Shown: in pieces, positions 8,437 to 17,544 of the stretch
Numbering within the stretch: position 1 is the first letter of the stretch
Layout: each line of letters begins with the position of its first letter
From: CAWCCP01 sp963701245
Lineage (GTDB): Bacteria > Patescibacteriota > Saccharimonadia > Saccharimonadales > UBA4665
DNA length: 64,000 nt
Direction of reading: 5' to 3'
Assembly: GCA_963701245.1 (NCBI GenBank)
Contig: OY969576.1
Span: 496,001-560,000 of the forward strand
Notes under the pieces: generated by a model
What the model was told of the DNA's origin: nothing
Databases searched by the model: none
Seen by the model: only the letters and a program-made list of their open reading frames with translations
Position numbers and translations under genes: made by a program

Positions 8437-10184
8437 GTGAGCATCCGACATTTATAAAGAAAGATACTGAAGAGCAACGAAAAACCCCCAATCTATCAAA
8501 CTATAACGATACTAAAAATTCTTTCTCTTGGGATAGCGCCGAAAAGCAAACAATAACCCTTTTTGATGACGGAACTATGAATATAGCCCACGATTGCATA
8601 GATAAACATGCTCTCGGAAATAAAAAAGATAAAACAGCTCTGATATTTCATAGTAAGAATAACGAACGTGAACACTATACTTTTGATGATCTCAGGCAGT
8701 CGTCAAATAAATTTGCTCATATCCTCGACTCATTAGGTGTCGTCAAAGGCGATCGAGTTTTTTTGTTTTTGCCAACTATACCAGAGCGTTATGTCGCCTT
8801 TATCGGGACGTTAAAAACTGGTGCGGTGGTTGGTACTATGTTTGCTGCGTTTCAAGAAATGGCGCTACTGGACAGATTGTCCGATAGCGAGGCTAAAATC
8901 GTGATTACAGACCCGGAGCTCTATCCTAGGATAGCCAATATTCAAAAAGACCTGCCTCATCTTGAAAAAGTAATTGTCATTGGACGTGGTGCAACAATTC
9001 CTTCGGCCGAAAACATCGTACATTATGAAGCTGAAATGGAAAAAGCAAGCTCAGACTTTGATGTGGCCCATATGCAAAAAGATGACTTTTCTTATATGCT
9101 TTACACTTCTGGCACAACCGGCAAACCGAAAGGAGTTGTTCATGCTCATAAAGATATCGTACAAGCCGTTATTAGTACGAAATATGTACTTGATATTCAA
9201 GAAGATGATGTTTATTGGTGTACAGCAGATCTAGGCTGGGTGACAGGAGTCGTATACGGTGTGCTTGGTATCTGGGGACTAGGCGGAACGTCGGTAATCT
9301 ATGAAGGCAGGTTTAGCCCCGAAAACTGGTATTCTGTGTTAAAGGAAAACAAGGTAACGGTATGGTACTCTGCTCCGACTGCTATACGCATGCTTATGGG
9401 TGCTCCCGTTCAGCCTCAGAGTTTTGATCTATCAAGTCTGCGACATTTATGTAGTGTCGGTGAACCACTTAATCCAGAAGCTATTTGGTGGGCTCTTGAG
9501 GTCTTTGGCATGCCGTTTCACGATACATGGTGGCAAACGGAACTAGGTTCTATAAGTATCTCTAATTTTCCGGTACTGGATATGAAACCTGGTTCGATGG
9601 GTAAACCTTTGCCCGGGATAGAAGCGGCAATAATCGATGATGAAGGAAATCTGGTGCCTGATGGTGAAGAAGGCAACTTAGCTTTACGGGCTGCAACCGT
9701 AAACTCAATGATGAAAACTATTTGGCACAACCCTGCAAAATTTGACTCGTACTTTAAAGGAGAGTGGTACCTGTCAGGTGACTGCGCGATGAAAGACGAA
9801 GATGGTTACTTTTGGTTTGTGGGTCGGGTGGACGATGTAATAAATACCTCTGGCGAACGAATTGGTCCGTTTGAAGTTGAAAGTGCACTCGTAGAGTATC
9901 CGGATGTTATCGAGGCGGCTGTGATAGGTAAACCAGATGAGACCAGAGGTGAAATTATTAAGGCTTTTGTAGTCATAAAACCTGGTGTTAAAGCAGACGA
10001 CGAGCTCAAGGACAAATTAAAAATGTTCGTAAAAGAACATTTGGCTGGGCATGCGTATCCACGCGAAATAGACTTTATTGAACGATTGCCAAAAACCAGA
10101 TCCGGCAAAATCATGCGTCGTGTTTTGAAGGCTCAGGAACTTGGGCAACCAGTTGGAGATACATCTACCCTTGAAAACTATTAA
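8433..10184 (+). CDS. acs: Acetyl-CoA synthetase (AMP-forming), short type
   Basis: 583 aa, closer in length to the Bacillus AcsA type than to the 650-aa enterobacterial Acs. ANL-superfamily motifs are present: P-loop YTSGTTGKPKGVVH, WWQTELG, the hinge and adenylate motif YLSGDCAMKDEDGYFWFVGR, and RSGKIMRR with the Lys that is acetylation-controlled in this family. It activates acetate (or propionate) with ATP and CoA. It overlaps xfp by 4 bp, so the two are translationally coupled. No pta or ackA is present nearby. Confidence 0.92.
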   Translation: MSEHPTFIKKDTEEQRKTPNLSNYNDTKNSFSWDSAEKQTITLFDDGTMNIAHDCIDKHALGNKKDKTALIFHSKNNEREHYTFDDLRQSSNKFAHILDSLGVVKGDRVFLFLPTIPERYVAFIGTLKTGAVVGTMFAAFQEMALLDRLSDSEAKIVITDPELYPRIANIQKDLPHLEKVIVIGRGATIPSAENIVHYEAEMEKASSDFDVAHMQKDDFSYMLYTSGTTGKPKGVVHAHKDIVQAVISTKYVLDIQEDDVYWCTADLGWVTGVVYGVLGIWGLGGTSVIYEGRFSPENWYSVLKENKVTVWYSAPTAIRMLMGAPVQPQSFDLSSLRHLCSVGEPLNPEAIWWALEVFGMPFHDTWWQTELGSISISNFPVLDMKPGSMGKPLPGIEAAIIDDEGNLVPDGEEGNLALRAATVNSMMKTIWHNPAKFDSYFKGEWYLSGDCAMKDEDGYFWFVGRVDDVINTSGERIGPFEVESALVEYPDVIEAAVIGKPDETRGEIIKAFVVIKPGVKADDELKDKLKMFVKEHLAGHAYPREIDFIERLPKTRSGKIMRRVLKAQELGQPVGDTSTLENY

Positions 10185-10238
10185 ATGTTGCCTTGAGCGA
10201 ATAGAAACATACGACTCTTCTTTTTAAATTACAATGTT

Positions 10239-11537
10239 ATGAATAGAGACATTTTTGGAACTGATGGAATAAGAGGCCCCGCAGGTACGTATCCGCTAGA
10301 TGAAGATGGTGCGACGCGTGTTGGCAAAGCTGTTGCTCAGTATTTTGCTAGTCCCGGTGAGTTTATTCTGATAGGAAGAGATACTAGACAATCCTCGCCG
10401 ATGCTTGATGATGCGGTGTCGTTAGGTATTAACTCAATGGGAGTTGAGGTCAAACAAGTCGGTGTGGTGCCAACAGCTGGTCTCGCATACTTAACCCAGC
10501 AATTACATGCACCAGCGGGTGTAATGATTACAGCGAGTCATAATCCGTATACCGATAATGGGATTAAAGTCTTTAGCTCTTCCGGTACTAAGTTGCCTGA
10601 TAACACTGAGTCTGAATTAAATAAATTGATTCAAGAAGGGATTCCTGATAGAGGTTTCGGTCAAGTCGAAAACGCCAGAAACTTAGTAAAGACCTATGAA
10701 GATTTCTTAATATCAAGTGTCGGTGATATCTTACTGGATAAATTTCATATAGCTATTGACTGCGCGAATGGTGCAACGAGTTTTGTGAGTAGGGGTATTT
10801 TCGAAGCATTACATATGACGGTCGACGTTATTAATAATAATCCAGATGGAAAAAATATTAACGACCATTGCGGTGCTACCAATACAAATAGCTTGCAGGA
10901 ATACGTAGTGCAAGCTGGCTGCGATGCGGGAATTGCGTTCGATGGTGATGGGGATAGAGTTATTTTTGTTGATCGTAAGGGCAGAACTCTTAATGGTGAC
11001 TATTTGCTATATATTCTTAGCCAGTGTAGGCAGGATAAAGGCGTCGTAATGACAAGTATGAGCAACATTGGTCTTGAAATAGCTTTGAATTCAAAAGGCG
11101 TAAAAGTGTTAAGAACGGCAGTTGGTGATCGGTACGTTCTAGAAGGAATAGAACAATCGGGTTATACAATTGGTGGTGAACAAAGTGGCCACATTATTTT
11201 GCCAGATATATATAACACGGGAGATGGAATACTCACCGCCCTACAGATGTTTATGTTTTTAAAGCAGTCTAATAAAGATCTATCGGAATGGTATGAAGAA
11301 CTCGAAATTTGGCCTCAGGTACTCATTAATATTCCATTAGACAATAAAATAAAACTAGAACAAGCAGCCGTAAAAGTATATATCGCAGAAAAAGTGCAAG
11401 AAGCAAAACAATATGGCAGACTCAATATTCGACCATCCGGAACGGAACAGCTACTACGAATTATGGTTGAAGCACCAGATGCTGAAAAACGTGCGAAACA
11501 AATAGCTGATGAGCTGACTAATTTGCTGACAAAATAA
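10239..11537 (+). CDS. glmM: Phosphoglucosamine mutase
   Basis: 432 aa alpha-D-phosphohexomutase. DIFGTDGIRG at the N-terminus, the phosphoserine loop TASHNPYTDNGIKVF, the metal loop DGDGDR, the sugar-binding GGEQSGHII and the phosphate-binding RPSGTEQLLRIMVEA all match GlmM rather than general phosphomannomutases. It converts glucosamine-6-P to glucosamine-1-P for peptidoglycan and amino sugars. It follows acs by 54 bp. It is slightly shorter than the usual 445 aa. Confidence 0.92.
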   Translation: MNRDIFGTDGIRGPAGTYPLDEDGATRVGKAVAQYFASPGEFILIGRDTRQSSPMLDDAVSLGINSMGVEVKQVGVVPTAGLAYLTQQLHAPAGVMITASHNPYTDNGIKVFSSSGTKLPDNTESELNKLIQEGIPDRGFGQVENARNLVKTYEDFLISSVGDILLDKFHIAIDCANGATSFVSRGIFEALHMTVDVINNNPDGKNINDHCGATNTNSLQEYVVQAGCDAGIAFDGDGDRVIFVDRKGRTLNGDYLLYILSQCRQDKGVVMTSMSNIGLEIALNSKGVKVLRTAVGDRYVLEGIEQSGYTIGGEQSGHIILPDIYNTGDGILTALQMFMFLKQSNKDLSEWYEELEIWPQVLINIPLDNKIKLEQAAVKVYIAEKVQEAKQYGRLNIRPSGTEQLLRIMVEAPDAEKRAKQIADELTNLLTK

Positions 11538-11565
11538 GTATGTAAAGAGTAGTAAGATAGGTAGT

Positions 11566-12138
11566 ATGGCAATCGAAGAAATAGAAGTACCTAACTCAAT
11601 GCGGCCTATTGTTAAGTCGTTGGCTATCGGTGTAGATGATAATTATATTGACCAGCTAGTCGATAAATCAAAACAGCTACACATAGTAAAAAGTACCCCG
11701 AACGATGCTTCAAGACGCTTTCCAGATCGAACTGCATTCCGGGTTTGGTATGGAAGCAATCATATTGTTCATTGGTTAATTGGTGATAGTAATGATTTGG
11801 CCGGAATGATATGGTATACCGTCAAGAAATACCCGTTGGACACATATCCGTTGAATGAAAATCCAACTGAAACTTTTGCAATTAGACTCTATGAAGGTTA
11901 TATAGGACATCACTTAGCAGTGCCATTTATGAAATTTAGTTTACATTTGGCTAACAAGAAAAAAAATGAGCAGAATAGTGCCTTAACTGATATGTGGTTG
12001 CAAACTACACCAGATAATCTTGCCGCCATCGCGTCATATGTAAAGTTGGGGTATAAGGAAACGTTTCGTGATGAGCATAAAGTTATAATGACTATTAAAG
12101 CTCAAGATCTTGAGGCGATCGCAAGAGATTCTATCTAG
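11566..12138 (+). CDS. GNAT-like acetyltransferase family protein
   Basis: 190 aa. The middle (WLIGDSNDLAGMIWYTV) and the C-terminal NLAAIASYVKLGYKETFRDEHKVIMT resemble GNAT strand 4 and the final helix-strand (N-x-x-A-x-x-x-Y-x-K-x-G-Y). The canonical acetyl-CoA Q/RxxGxG/A loop is degenerate, so catalytic activity is uncertain. It lies between glmM (28-bp gap) and ppcA on the same strand. Substrate unknown. Confidence 0.65.
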   Translation: MAIEEIEVPNSMRPIVKSLAIGVDDNYIDQLVDKSKQLHIVKSTPNDASRRFPDRTAFRVWYGSNHIVHWLIGDSNDLAGMIWYTVKKYPLDTYPLNENPTETFAIRLYEGYIGHHLAVPFMKFSLHLANKKKNEQNSALTDMWLQTTPDNLAAIASYVKLGYKETFRDEHKVIMTIKAQDLEAIARDSI

Positions 12139-12248
12139 TGACTAGAGTTAATAATAGATAATTAGCTGATATACTAGTGTAGCCGAAGGTTTAAAATGCA
12201 ATCCAATTTTTTGGTTTGCTTTAGTAGTAATGTAAAAGAGAGAGATAT

Positions 12249-13772
12249 ATGAATTCGATTGGAAGAAAAATTCCAGCTACTATGGCTACTCAGCATCCCG
12301 ACAATGCCAATACGCCTTTTTGGGACAAAGCGGGGCATCCTTTTGTAGGAGTTCATAAAGAAATTCCCGAATGTGTAGTGTGCTTCGAAGAACTTCAGAT
12401 TGACGAATTTATGTGGGATTGGGAAGGCAAACACGCCGATGCGGCGGTTATAGACAGGTTATTTACTACTTATTATGATTATTTTAAAAAGAATAAACTT
12501 GGCGAGGATAAATTTTTAACCTTTCGTATACCTAATATATGGGAGGAAAAAGGCTACAGTCTACTTCAGGCTATGACAGTTATTCTTACAAGTGAAGATT
12601 TTGCACGAGATATACATTTTTCGAACAGACCGTTATTCGAAGTTATTCTCCCTATGACGGAAAATGCTGAACAACTTCTACACATGCACACCTTGTTTCA
12701 AAAACTATCCAAGTTTAAATCAAAAGAATTTACCGCCAAGCTTGAACCAAATACCGAATATTTAGAAATGATACCGCTAGTCGAAAGTGTAGAGAGCCAA
12801 TTATCAATACGCCCACTTCTCGATTCATATGTGAACCTGCATAAGAAACATTTTGGATTTAACCCCAAGTATATCCGTCCTTTCCTAGCTCGTTCAGATC
12901 CAGCACTTATGTCGGGGCTGCTGGCTACGGTTATTGCAAATAAAATTGCACTCTCTCAAATATATGAATTCAGTGAATCGGTAAATATACCAGTTTTTCC
13001 TATATCAGGAGTAGGTTCATTGCCATTTCGTGGCGGCTTATCACCTTCCACAATTCAAAATTATTTAGATGAATTTCCCGGAATGCGAACTGTCAGTATT
13101 CAGTCGTCTTTTCGGTACGATCATTCATTAAATAGTGTAAAACGAGCACTAAAAACCCTCGAAGAAAAATTACCTGCTACTAAGCCAAAGATATTGCCTC
13201 AATCCATACAAGATTCACTTACTCATATAGCATTAGTGTCATCCGAAAACTATCAATCGACTCTCAATACTATCGCTATTGATTTACAAACAATATTTTC
13301 ATCTGTCCCACGTAGACGTGATAGGCGTCAGCATATTGGATTACTGTCGTACGGTCGAAATATAGGTGCTCAAAAATTGCCGCGTGCTATTACATTTACA
13401 TCGGGCTTTTATACCATTGGAGTACCACCGGAATTTATTGGTATTGGTCGTACGCTTGCATCAATAAGTGCAAAAGAGAAAGAATTGCTATTCAGTGAGT
13501 ATAAAACGCTCAAGGAAGACCTTGTACTGGCGGGCCATTATCTAAATAAGGATAACTTAGCTACTTTAGCGCATAGAAATAGTGCTTGGAAAAAAGTTCA
13601 AGAGGACATACAAATTGCCGAAAAAATGCTAAATCTTAAATTTGGACCGAAAACGCATCAACAGAAAGTCCATAAAAATTTATCGGCTAATGCGCTGCTC
13701 TTGCAGCACAATAAGCAAGCTTTAACGCCCATCATAGAAGAAATGGCAAAATTAAGACGCAGTCTTGGCTAA
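12249..13772 (+). CDS. ppcA: Phosphoenolpyruvate carboxylase, archaeal type
   Basis: 507 aa, the length of the archaeal-type enzyme (PEPcase_2, TIGR02751) and about half that of bacterial Ppc. The N-terminus PATMATQHPDNANTPFW and VCFEELQIDEFMWDWEGKH are typical. GVGSLPFRGGLSP and SIQSSFRYD fit the active-site region. It carboxylates PEP to oxaloacetate. A purine-rich GAGAGAG precedes the ATG. It is followed within 8 bp by the thiamine pyrophosphokinase gene. Confidence 0.92.
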   Translation: MNSIGRKIPATMATQHPDNANTPFWDKAGHPFVGVHKEIPECVVCFEELQIDEFMWDWEGKHADAAVIDRLFTTYYDYFKKNKLGEDKFLTFRIPNIWEEKGYSLLQAMTVILTSEDFARDIHFSNRPLFEVILPMTENAEQLLHMHTLFQKLSKFKSKEFTAKLEPNTEYLEMIPLVESVESQLSIRPLLDSYVNLHKKHFGFNPKYIRPFLARSDPALMSGLLATVIANKIALSQIYEFSESVNIPVFPISGVGSLPFRGGLSPSTIQNYLDEFPGMRTVSIQSSFRYDHSLNSVKRALKTLEEKLPATKPKILPQSIQDSLTHIALVSSENYQSTLNTIAIDLQTIFSSVPRRRDRRQHIGLLSYGRNIGAQKLPRAITFTSGFYTIGVPPEFIGIGRTLASISAKEKELLFSEYKTLKEDLVLAGHYLNKDNLATLAHRNSAWKKVQEDIQIAEKMLNLKFGPKTHQQKVHKNLSANALLLQHNKQALTPIIEEMAKLRRSLG

Positions 13773-13780
13773 CTACAACC

Positions 13781-14428
13781 ATGAACTATACCAATGCCGT
13801 CGTATTTATAAATGGCGATAAAGGCAATCCGACACATATCAACAAATATATAACTGAAAACACTTTGTTAATTGGATGTGATGGTGGCACGGACACTATG
13901 CTGAAACATCATCTTATACCCGATGTTATTATTGGGGATTTTGATTCTTTTAAAGTAAATGCAAAAAAATACCAGCTACTCATATCCACAAAATTCATAC
14001 AATACCCTACCGATAAAGATTCTACCGATTCTGAACTAGCAATTCAGTATGCCGTTGATGAAGGAATCAAGCAGATATTCATTACAAATGTGTTGGGTAC
14101 GAGAATAGATCATTTTCTTGGCAACGTCTTCCTTCTAAATAATCCTAAGTTTGGTCAGAGCAAGGTTATATGTATTGAGAACAATCAGGAGATCTATGCA
14201 ATAGAGAATAATTGGCAAACTAAAGCAAAAATAGGCGAAACGATATCATTTTTACCAATTTTTGGGCCAGTTAAAATCGAGCGATCAAGCGGGCTTAAAT
14301 ATCGACTTGAAGATTATGTCCTGTCAATGTATGGCAATCAAGGCATGAGCAATGTCGTAACAAATAGCAAGATAAATATTAAGCTCTCGTCTGGCAAATT
14401 ACTGGTAGTCCATGAAAGAAGCTATTAG
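13781..14428 (+). CDS. thiN: Thiamine pyrophosphokinase
   Basis: 215 aa. GCDGGTDTML, DVIIGDFDS, YPTDKDSTDSELAI and TNVLGTRIDHFLGNVFLL are the conserved substrate- and Mg-binding motifs of TPK. It transfers pyrophosphate from ATP to thiamine to make TPP. Two TPP enzymes, phosphoketolase (5665) and acetolactate synthase (48907), are encoded in this window. It is probably the last gene of the plus-strand metabolic series. Confidence 0.9.
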   Translation: MNYTNAVVFINGDKGNPTHINKYITENTLLIGCDGGTDTMLKHHLIPDVIIGDFDSFKVNAKKYQLLISTKFIQYPTDKDSTDSELAIQYAVDEGIKQIFITNVLGTRIDHFLGNVFLLNNPKFGQSKVICIENNQEIYAIENNWQTKAKIGETISFLPIFGPVKIERSSGLKYRLEDYVLSMYGNQGMSNVVTNSKINIKLSSGKLLVVHERSY

Positions 14429-14535
14429 TCTGATGTGTTTGCGCTAAATTTGCGAGTATTCCAGTATACAATTTTATTCGGATTTGCTTTTTAAAGTACT
14501 AAAATACTGGTTTACGATTTAAAATAACATTTTCG

Positions 14536-14564
14536 TTGACCGATTTAAACGTAAGCGTTACTAT
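14536..14564 (+). promoter_or_regulatory. Predicted promoter upstream of IS element (probably the original GH5 promoter)
   Basis: TTGACC (14536-14541) and TACTAT (14559-14564) are separated by 17 bp, with expected transcription start near 14571. The IS insertion point (14597) would fall in the 5' UTR. The promoter now faces the transposase gene and, beyond it, the GH5 gene. Confidence 0.5.
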
Positions 14565-14588
14565 TTGACGGTAAACAATCCTTTCTTC

Positions 14589-14596
14589 AGATTGTA
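14589..14596. repeat. Left 8-bp target-site duplication
   Basis: AGATTGTA, identical to 15685-15692 on the other side of the element. The 8-bp length suits IS256-family transposition. Confidence 0.75.
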
Positions 14597-14601
14597 GAGT
14601 T

Positions 14602-14625
14602 ATAGGAAAAAACGTGTTGGTTTTT
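14602..14625 (+). repeat. Left terminal inverted repeat of IS
   Basis: Pairs with 15656-15679. 20 of 24 positions match; the mismatches are at position 2 and in the AAA/TTT triplet before CGTGTTGG. Confidence 0.8.
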
Positions 14626-14676
14626 AAGCCGTTATTCCTCTGTTATTTGCCCTGAATTAATGTCGTGAGACATTAA

Positions 14677-15681
14677 TTGTATGAAAAAAGAACCTACAAG
14701 TACACATGCCAAGCATGCCAAACTAAGCTACAGAAATGGGGCAAGACAACTGCCGGTACACAGCGTTACCGTTGTCCGCAGTGTAGTGGCTCACAAGTCA
14801 GGAAACGACCTGACCTCAGTCGTCAGCTTTTGCTCGAACACTTCGTCGCTTGGCTACTCGGCAAGCAGTCACAGGACGAATTGCCGACGAGTGTTACCGC
14901 CCGTACGTGGCGTAACCAAACAGCTTGGTGCTGGGATATTGTACCGAAGCCTACGCCCACCGGCGAAGTACACCACGCCCTTATCCTTGACGGCATCCGT
15001 GTCGGCTCACTGGTCTGTCTCATTGCTCGGACTACCGAATATGTCATTGCCTGGCACTGGGCCGGCTGGGAATCCTCGAGTACCTGGAGCGAGCTGTTGG
15101 CTACCATACCGGCACCAGGCTTTGCCGTGTGTGACGGCCAGAAAGGTATTCTCCTGGCCATTGCCCGGTGTTGGCCTGAGACGAAGATCCAGCGTTGCAC
15201 ATTCCATATCTGGCTCAACGTCCGGGGTAAGCTAACGCTCAGCCCGAAAACCGAAGCCGGGCAAGACCTTCTGCGACTAACCAGGGCACTGTGGCAAGTG
15301 CATACGGAAGCGGATGCGGCTACCTGGGAACAGCAGTTCCAGGCTTGGGAGAACCAGTATAACGACTTCGTCAAGCAAAGGACGTATGTCAGAGATCCGA
15401 AGCCGAACCAACGGAGATGGTGGTATACCCATGGACGCTTACGTTCTGCCTACCGACAGCTCAAGAAACTACAGGAAGACCAGCAGCTGTTCACCTACGT
15501 TTACAACTCCACCCCACGGCTACCAAGAACGACCAACCACATGGAAGGTGGTATTAACAGCCAGCTCAGAACCAAGCTCAAGTTGCACCGAGGCATGAGC
15601 GACGAGCACCAACGAAGGCTCGTGGAGTGGTATTTATACAGCCGAACTGAGGGGCAAAAACCAACACGAAATTTCCTTTAA
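14677..15681 (+). CDS. IS256/IS1249-like transposase
   Basis: 334 aa. The start is the TTG at 14677; a nearby ATG at 14681 is in another frame. An N-terminal zinc ribbon (CQAC...CPQC) precedes a DDE catalytic region: first Asp in LILDGIRVG, second in AVCDGQKG followed by RCTFH, and Glu in NHMEGGINSQLR. No frameshift or internal stop, so the protein is probably active. The assignment to the IS1249 group rests on the zinc-ribbon plus DDE layout and is less certain than transposase itself. Confidence 0.88.
   Translation: MYEKRTYKYTCQACQTKLQKWGKTTAGTQRYRCPQCSGSQVRKRPDLSRQLLLEHFVAWLLGKQSQDELPTSVTARTWRNQTAWCWDIVPKPTPTGEVHHALILDGIRVGSLVCLIARTTEYVIAWHWAGWESSSTWSELLATIPAPGFAVCDGQKGILLAIARCWPETKIQRCTFHIWLNVRGKLTLSPKTEAGQDLLRLTRALWQVHTEADAATWEQQFQAWENQYNDFVKQRTYVRDPKPNQRRWWYTHGRLRSAYRQLKKLQEDQQLFTYVYNSTPRLPRTTNHMEGGINSQLRTKLKLHRGMSDEHQRRLVEWYLYSRTEGQKPTRNFL
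15656..15679 (-). repeat. Right terminal inverted repeat of IS
   Basis: Inverted partner of 14602-14625. It overlaps the last codons of the transposase gene. Confidence 0.8.
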
Positions 15682-15684
15682 GCG

Positions 15685-15692
15685 AGATTGTA
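15685..15692. repeat. Right 8-bp target-site duplication
   Basis: AGATTGTA, identical to 14589-14596. Confidence 0.75.
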
Positions 15693-15708
15693 AGAATGTA
15701 AAACAAAA

Positions 15709-17316
15709 ATGCATCGATACCCTGCACTTCGTCATCTCAATCAATACGGCTTTGATCATGCGATCGTTGCTGTTTTAACTGTTATGGTATGTGCAATCGC
15801 CGGTACCTATTTAGTTGTGGCTAGCCATGCACAATCAGTTCAATGGAAAGGTGTTTTAGAAATGAGCAGTAGCAACTCTGGAAGTTGTCTGAGTGCCAGC
15901 GGTTCGACGACAAATAGCAAGGTAGTATTGGATCCATGTTCTAAAACGACTGATAGTAACCAAGTCTGGAGTTTAAATAATATAAAAACAGCGACCGTAC
16001 TTAGTGTACCGAACGTACAAGAGTTTGAATTACAATCCAATGTTGGCATTTCAGAATGTCTAAGCAACCCTAACGGTTCGATGACTAACGGTACAGCGGT
16101 ACAGTTGTCTCCGTGTAGTACTACTAGTTCGGATGGTATTTGGGTATGGGGAACGAAATTTACAGGCAAAAGTTTGTCAACACATCAAGTAATCAATGTA
16201 GCTTCCATTATAGGCACAAGAGCGCTTTGTCTTGACGATAGTTACGGCAGAATGGCAGCTGGTACGAAAGTACAAATGTACACCTGTAAAATGTCTAACC
16301 AAGCTAATCAGAACTGGGTGGAAGCGAGCGCACCAAGTGGTACTTCGGGCTCAGGCGGAACAGCAATCTCTTACACAGTGAGCGGTAACAAGATTATAAA
16401 CCAGGCTGGACAACAAGTTCTTCTACATGGTGTTGATAGACCTTCTATGGAATGGAGTTGCAACGGACAAACCGTGACTGGTGGCCCCGGACCCATTCCA
16501 GCAAGTGACTTTACTACGATGCGAAATGACTGGAATGCCAACGCCGTGCGAGTGCCGCTTGATCAAGATTTTTGGCTAAGCGGTGCCGCCAAGTACTGCA
16601 GTACGTATGAGTCGAATGTCGCGACGTTGGTGAAAAATGCACAGGCTACCGGATTAATTGTAATACTTGACTTGCATTGGTCTGACGAGGGTAATTTGGC
16701 AAATGCCAGTCCAGGACAACAGTGTATGGCAGACCAAAATTCCGTCACTTTCTGGCAACAGGTTGCGAATATTTATAAAAGCAATCCAAGAGTCTGGTTT
16801 GAGCTTTACAATGAACCACACGATATTAGTTGGAGTGACTGGTTAAATGGTGGTGAGGATTGTGGCTATCAAACAGTCGGAATGCAGCAACTTTATAATG
16901 CTGTCCGTGGAGCTGGGGCAAAAAATATCATCATTGCCGGTGGCAATCAGTGGGCGAGCAGCTTAAATGGTATGCCGATGCTTAATGGCTCAAACGTGGC
17001 TTATGCAATCCATATTTATCGTCAGACTGCCAGCTGGAGCACTGCAGGTTGGGACTCCCAATTTAACAATGTGGAAAATAAAGTTCCCGTCATCTCTACT
17101 GAGTTTGGAGATCAAGTATGTGATGGCCAGGGTTTTGACCAAGCACTCTTAAACTATTTCCGTGCCCATAAGGTCGGATATACCGCTTGGGCTTGGTATG
17201 TTTCCCAGTGTGACTTCACTTCCATTATAAGTAGTGCAGCTGGTGCTTGTACTAATACTGAAACTGGTTGTGCAATACAAAAAGATATGGAAAGTTATGG
17301 CGCAAGCCCGAACTGA
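15709..17316 (+). CDS. Membrane-anchored GH5 family glycoside hydrolase with ricin-type lectin domain
   Basis: 535 aa. Residues 16-38 are a TM anchor or uncleaved signal, 45-206 a ricin-type beta-trefoil (repeated Q-x-W and Cys pairs), and 220-530 a GH5 (cellulase-type) catalytic domain. The acid/base Glu is E369 in WFELYNEPHD and the nucleophile is E465 in VISTEFGD. It probably hydrolyses a beta-1,4-glucan or mannan outside the cell. Several Cys residues suggest disulphides. The IS ends 24 bp upstream of the ATG, so expression may now depend on read-through from the promoter at 14536 or from the IS. Confidence 0.9.
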   Translation: MHRYPALRHLNQYGFDHAIVAVLTVMVCAIAGTYLVVASHAQSVQWKGVLEMSSSNSGSCLSASGSTTNSKVVLDPCSKTTDSNQVWSLNNIKTATVLSVPNVQEFELQSNVGISECLSNPNGSMTNGTAVQLSPCSTTSSDGIWVWGTKFTGKSLSTHQVINVASIIGTRALCLDDSYGRMAAGTKVQMYTCKMSNQANQNWVEASAPSGTSGSGGTAISYTVSGNKIINQAGQQVLLHGVDRPSMEWSCNGQTVTGGPGPIPASDFTTMRNDWNANAVRVPLDQDFWLSGAAKYCSTYESNVATLVKNAQATGLIVILDLHWSDEGNLANASPGQQCMADQNSVTFWQQVANIYKSNPRVWFELYNEPHDISWSDWLNGGEDCGYQTVGMQQLYNAVRGAGAKNIIIAGGNQWASSLNGMPMLNGSNVAYAIHIYRQTASWSTAGWDSQFNNVENKVPVISTEFGDQVCDGQGFDQALLNYFRAHKVGYTAWAWYVSQCDFTSIISSAAGACTNTETGCAIQKDMESYGASPN

Positions 17317-17544
17317 GTACCCTACTGATATTGATTGAAACTCATTTTGTTACTTTGAAAGTGGGCAAAGTAGAAATCTTTAAGGCGTAATTTCATGAAT
17401 GATTCTGTAGTTAATGGTAGTTTTCGGTTTATAGTTAGAATGAAGTAATTGAGCTATTGTGATCTTTACTATTTATTAAATACACGGACATTTTAAGCAA
17501 GTAACAAAAAGAGATACTACAACTTCATACCCCAATGCTATATT

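Larger units (their letters stand above)
14597..15684 (+). mobile_element. IS256-family (IS1249-like) insertion sequence, complete
   Basis: About 1088 bp, bounded by the AGATTGTA direct repeats, with imperfect 24-bp inverted repeats near the ends (14602-14625 and 15656-15679, 20 of 24 matching, shared core CGTGTTGGTTTTT). It holds one intact transposase gene and is visibly more GC-rich than the flanking genes, as expected for a recent arrival. It lies between thiN and the GH5 gene, ending 24 bp before the GH5 start. Confidence 0.85.

Noticed and set aside
14440..14520. Inverted repeat CCAGTAT/ATACTGG
   Set aside because: Only 7 bp with a 40-bp loop in AT-rich DNA; expected by chance.
14681..15235. 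Overlapping 184-aa ORF beginning with ATG inside the IS
   Set aside because: Out-of-frame shadow of the transposase. The TTG-started frame has all DDE motifs and a zinc ribbon.
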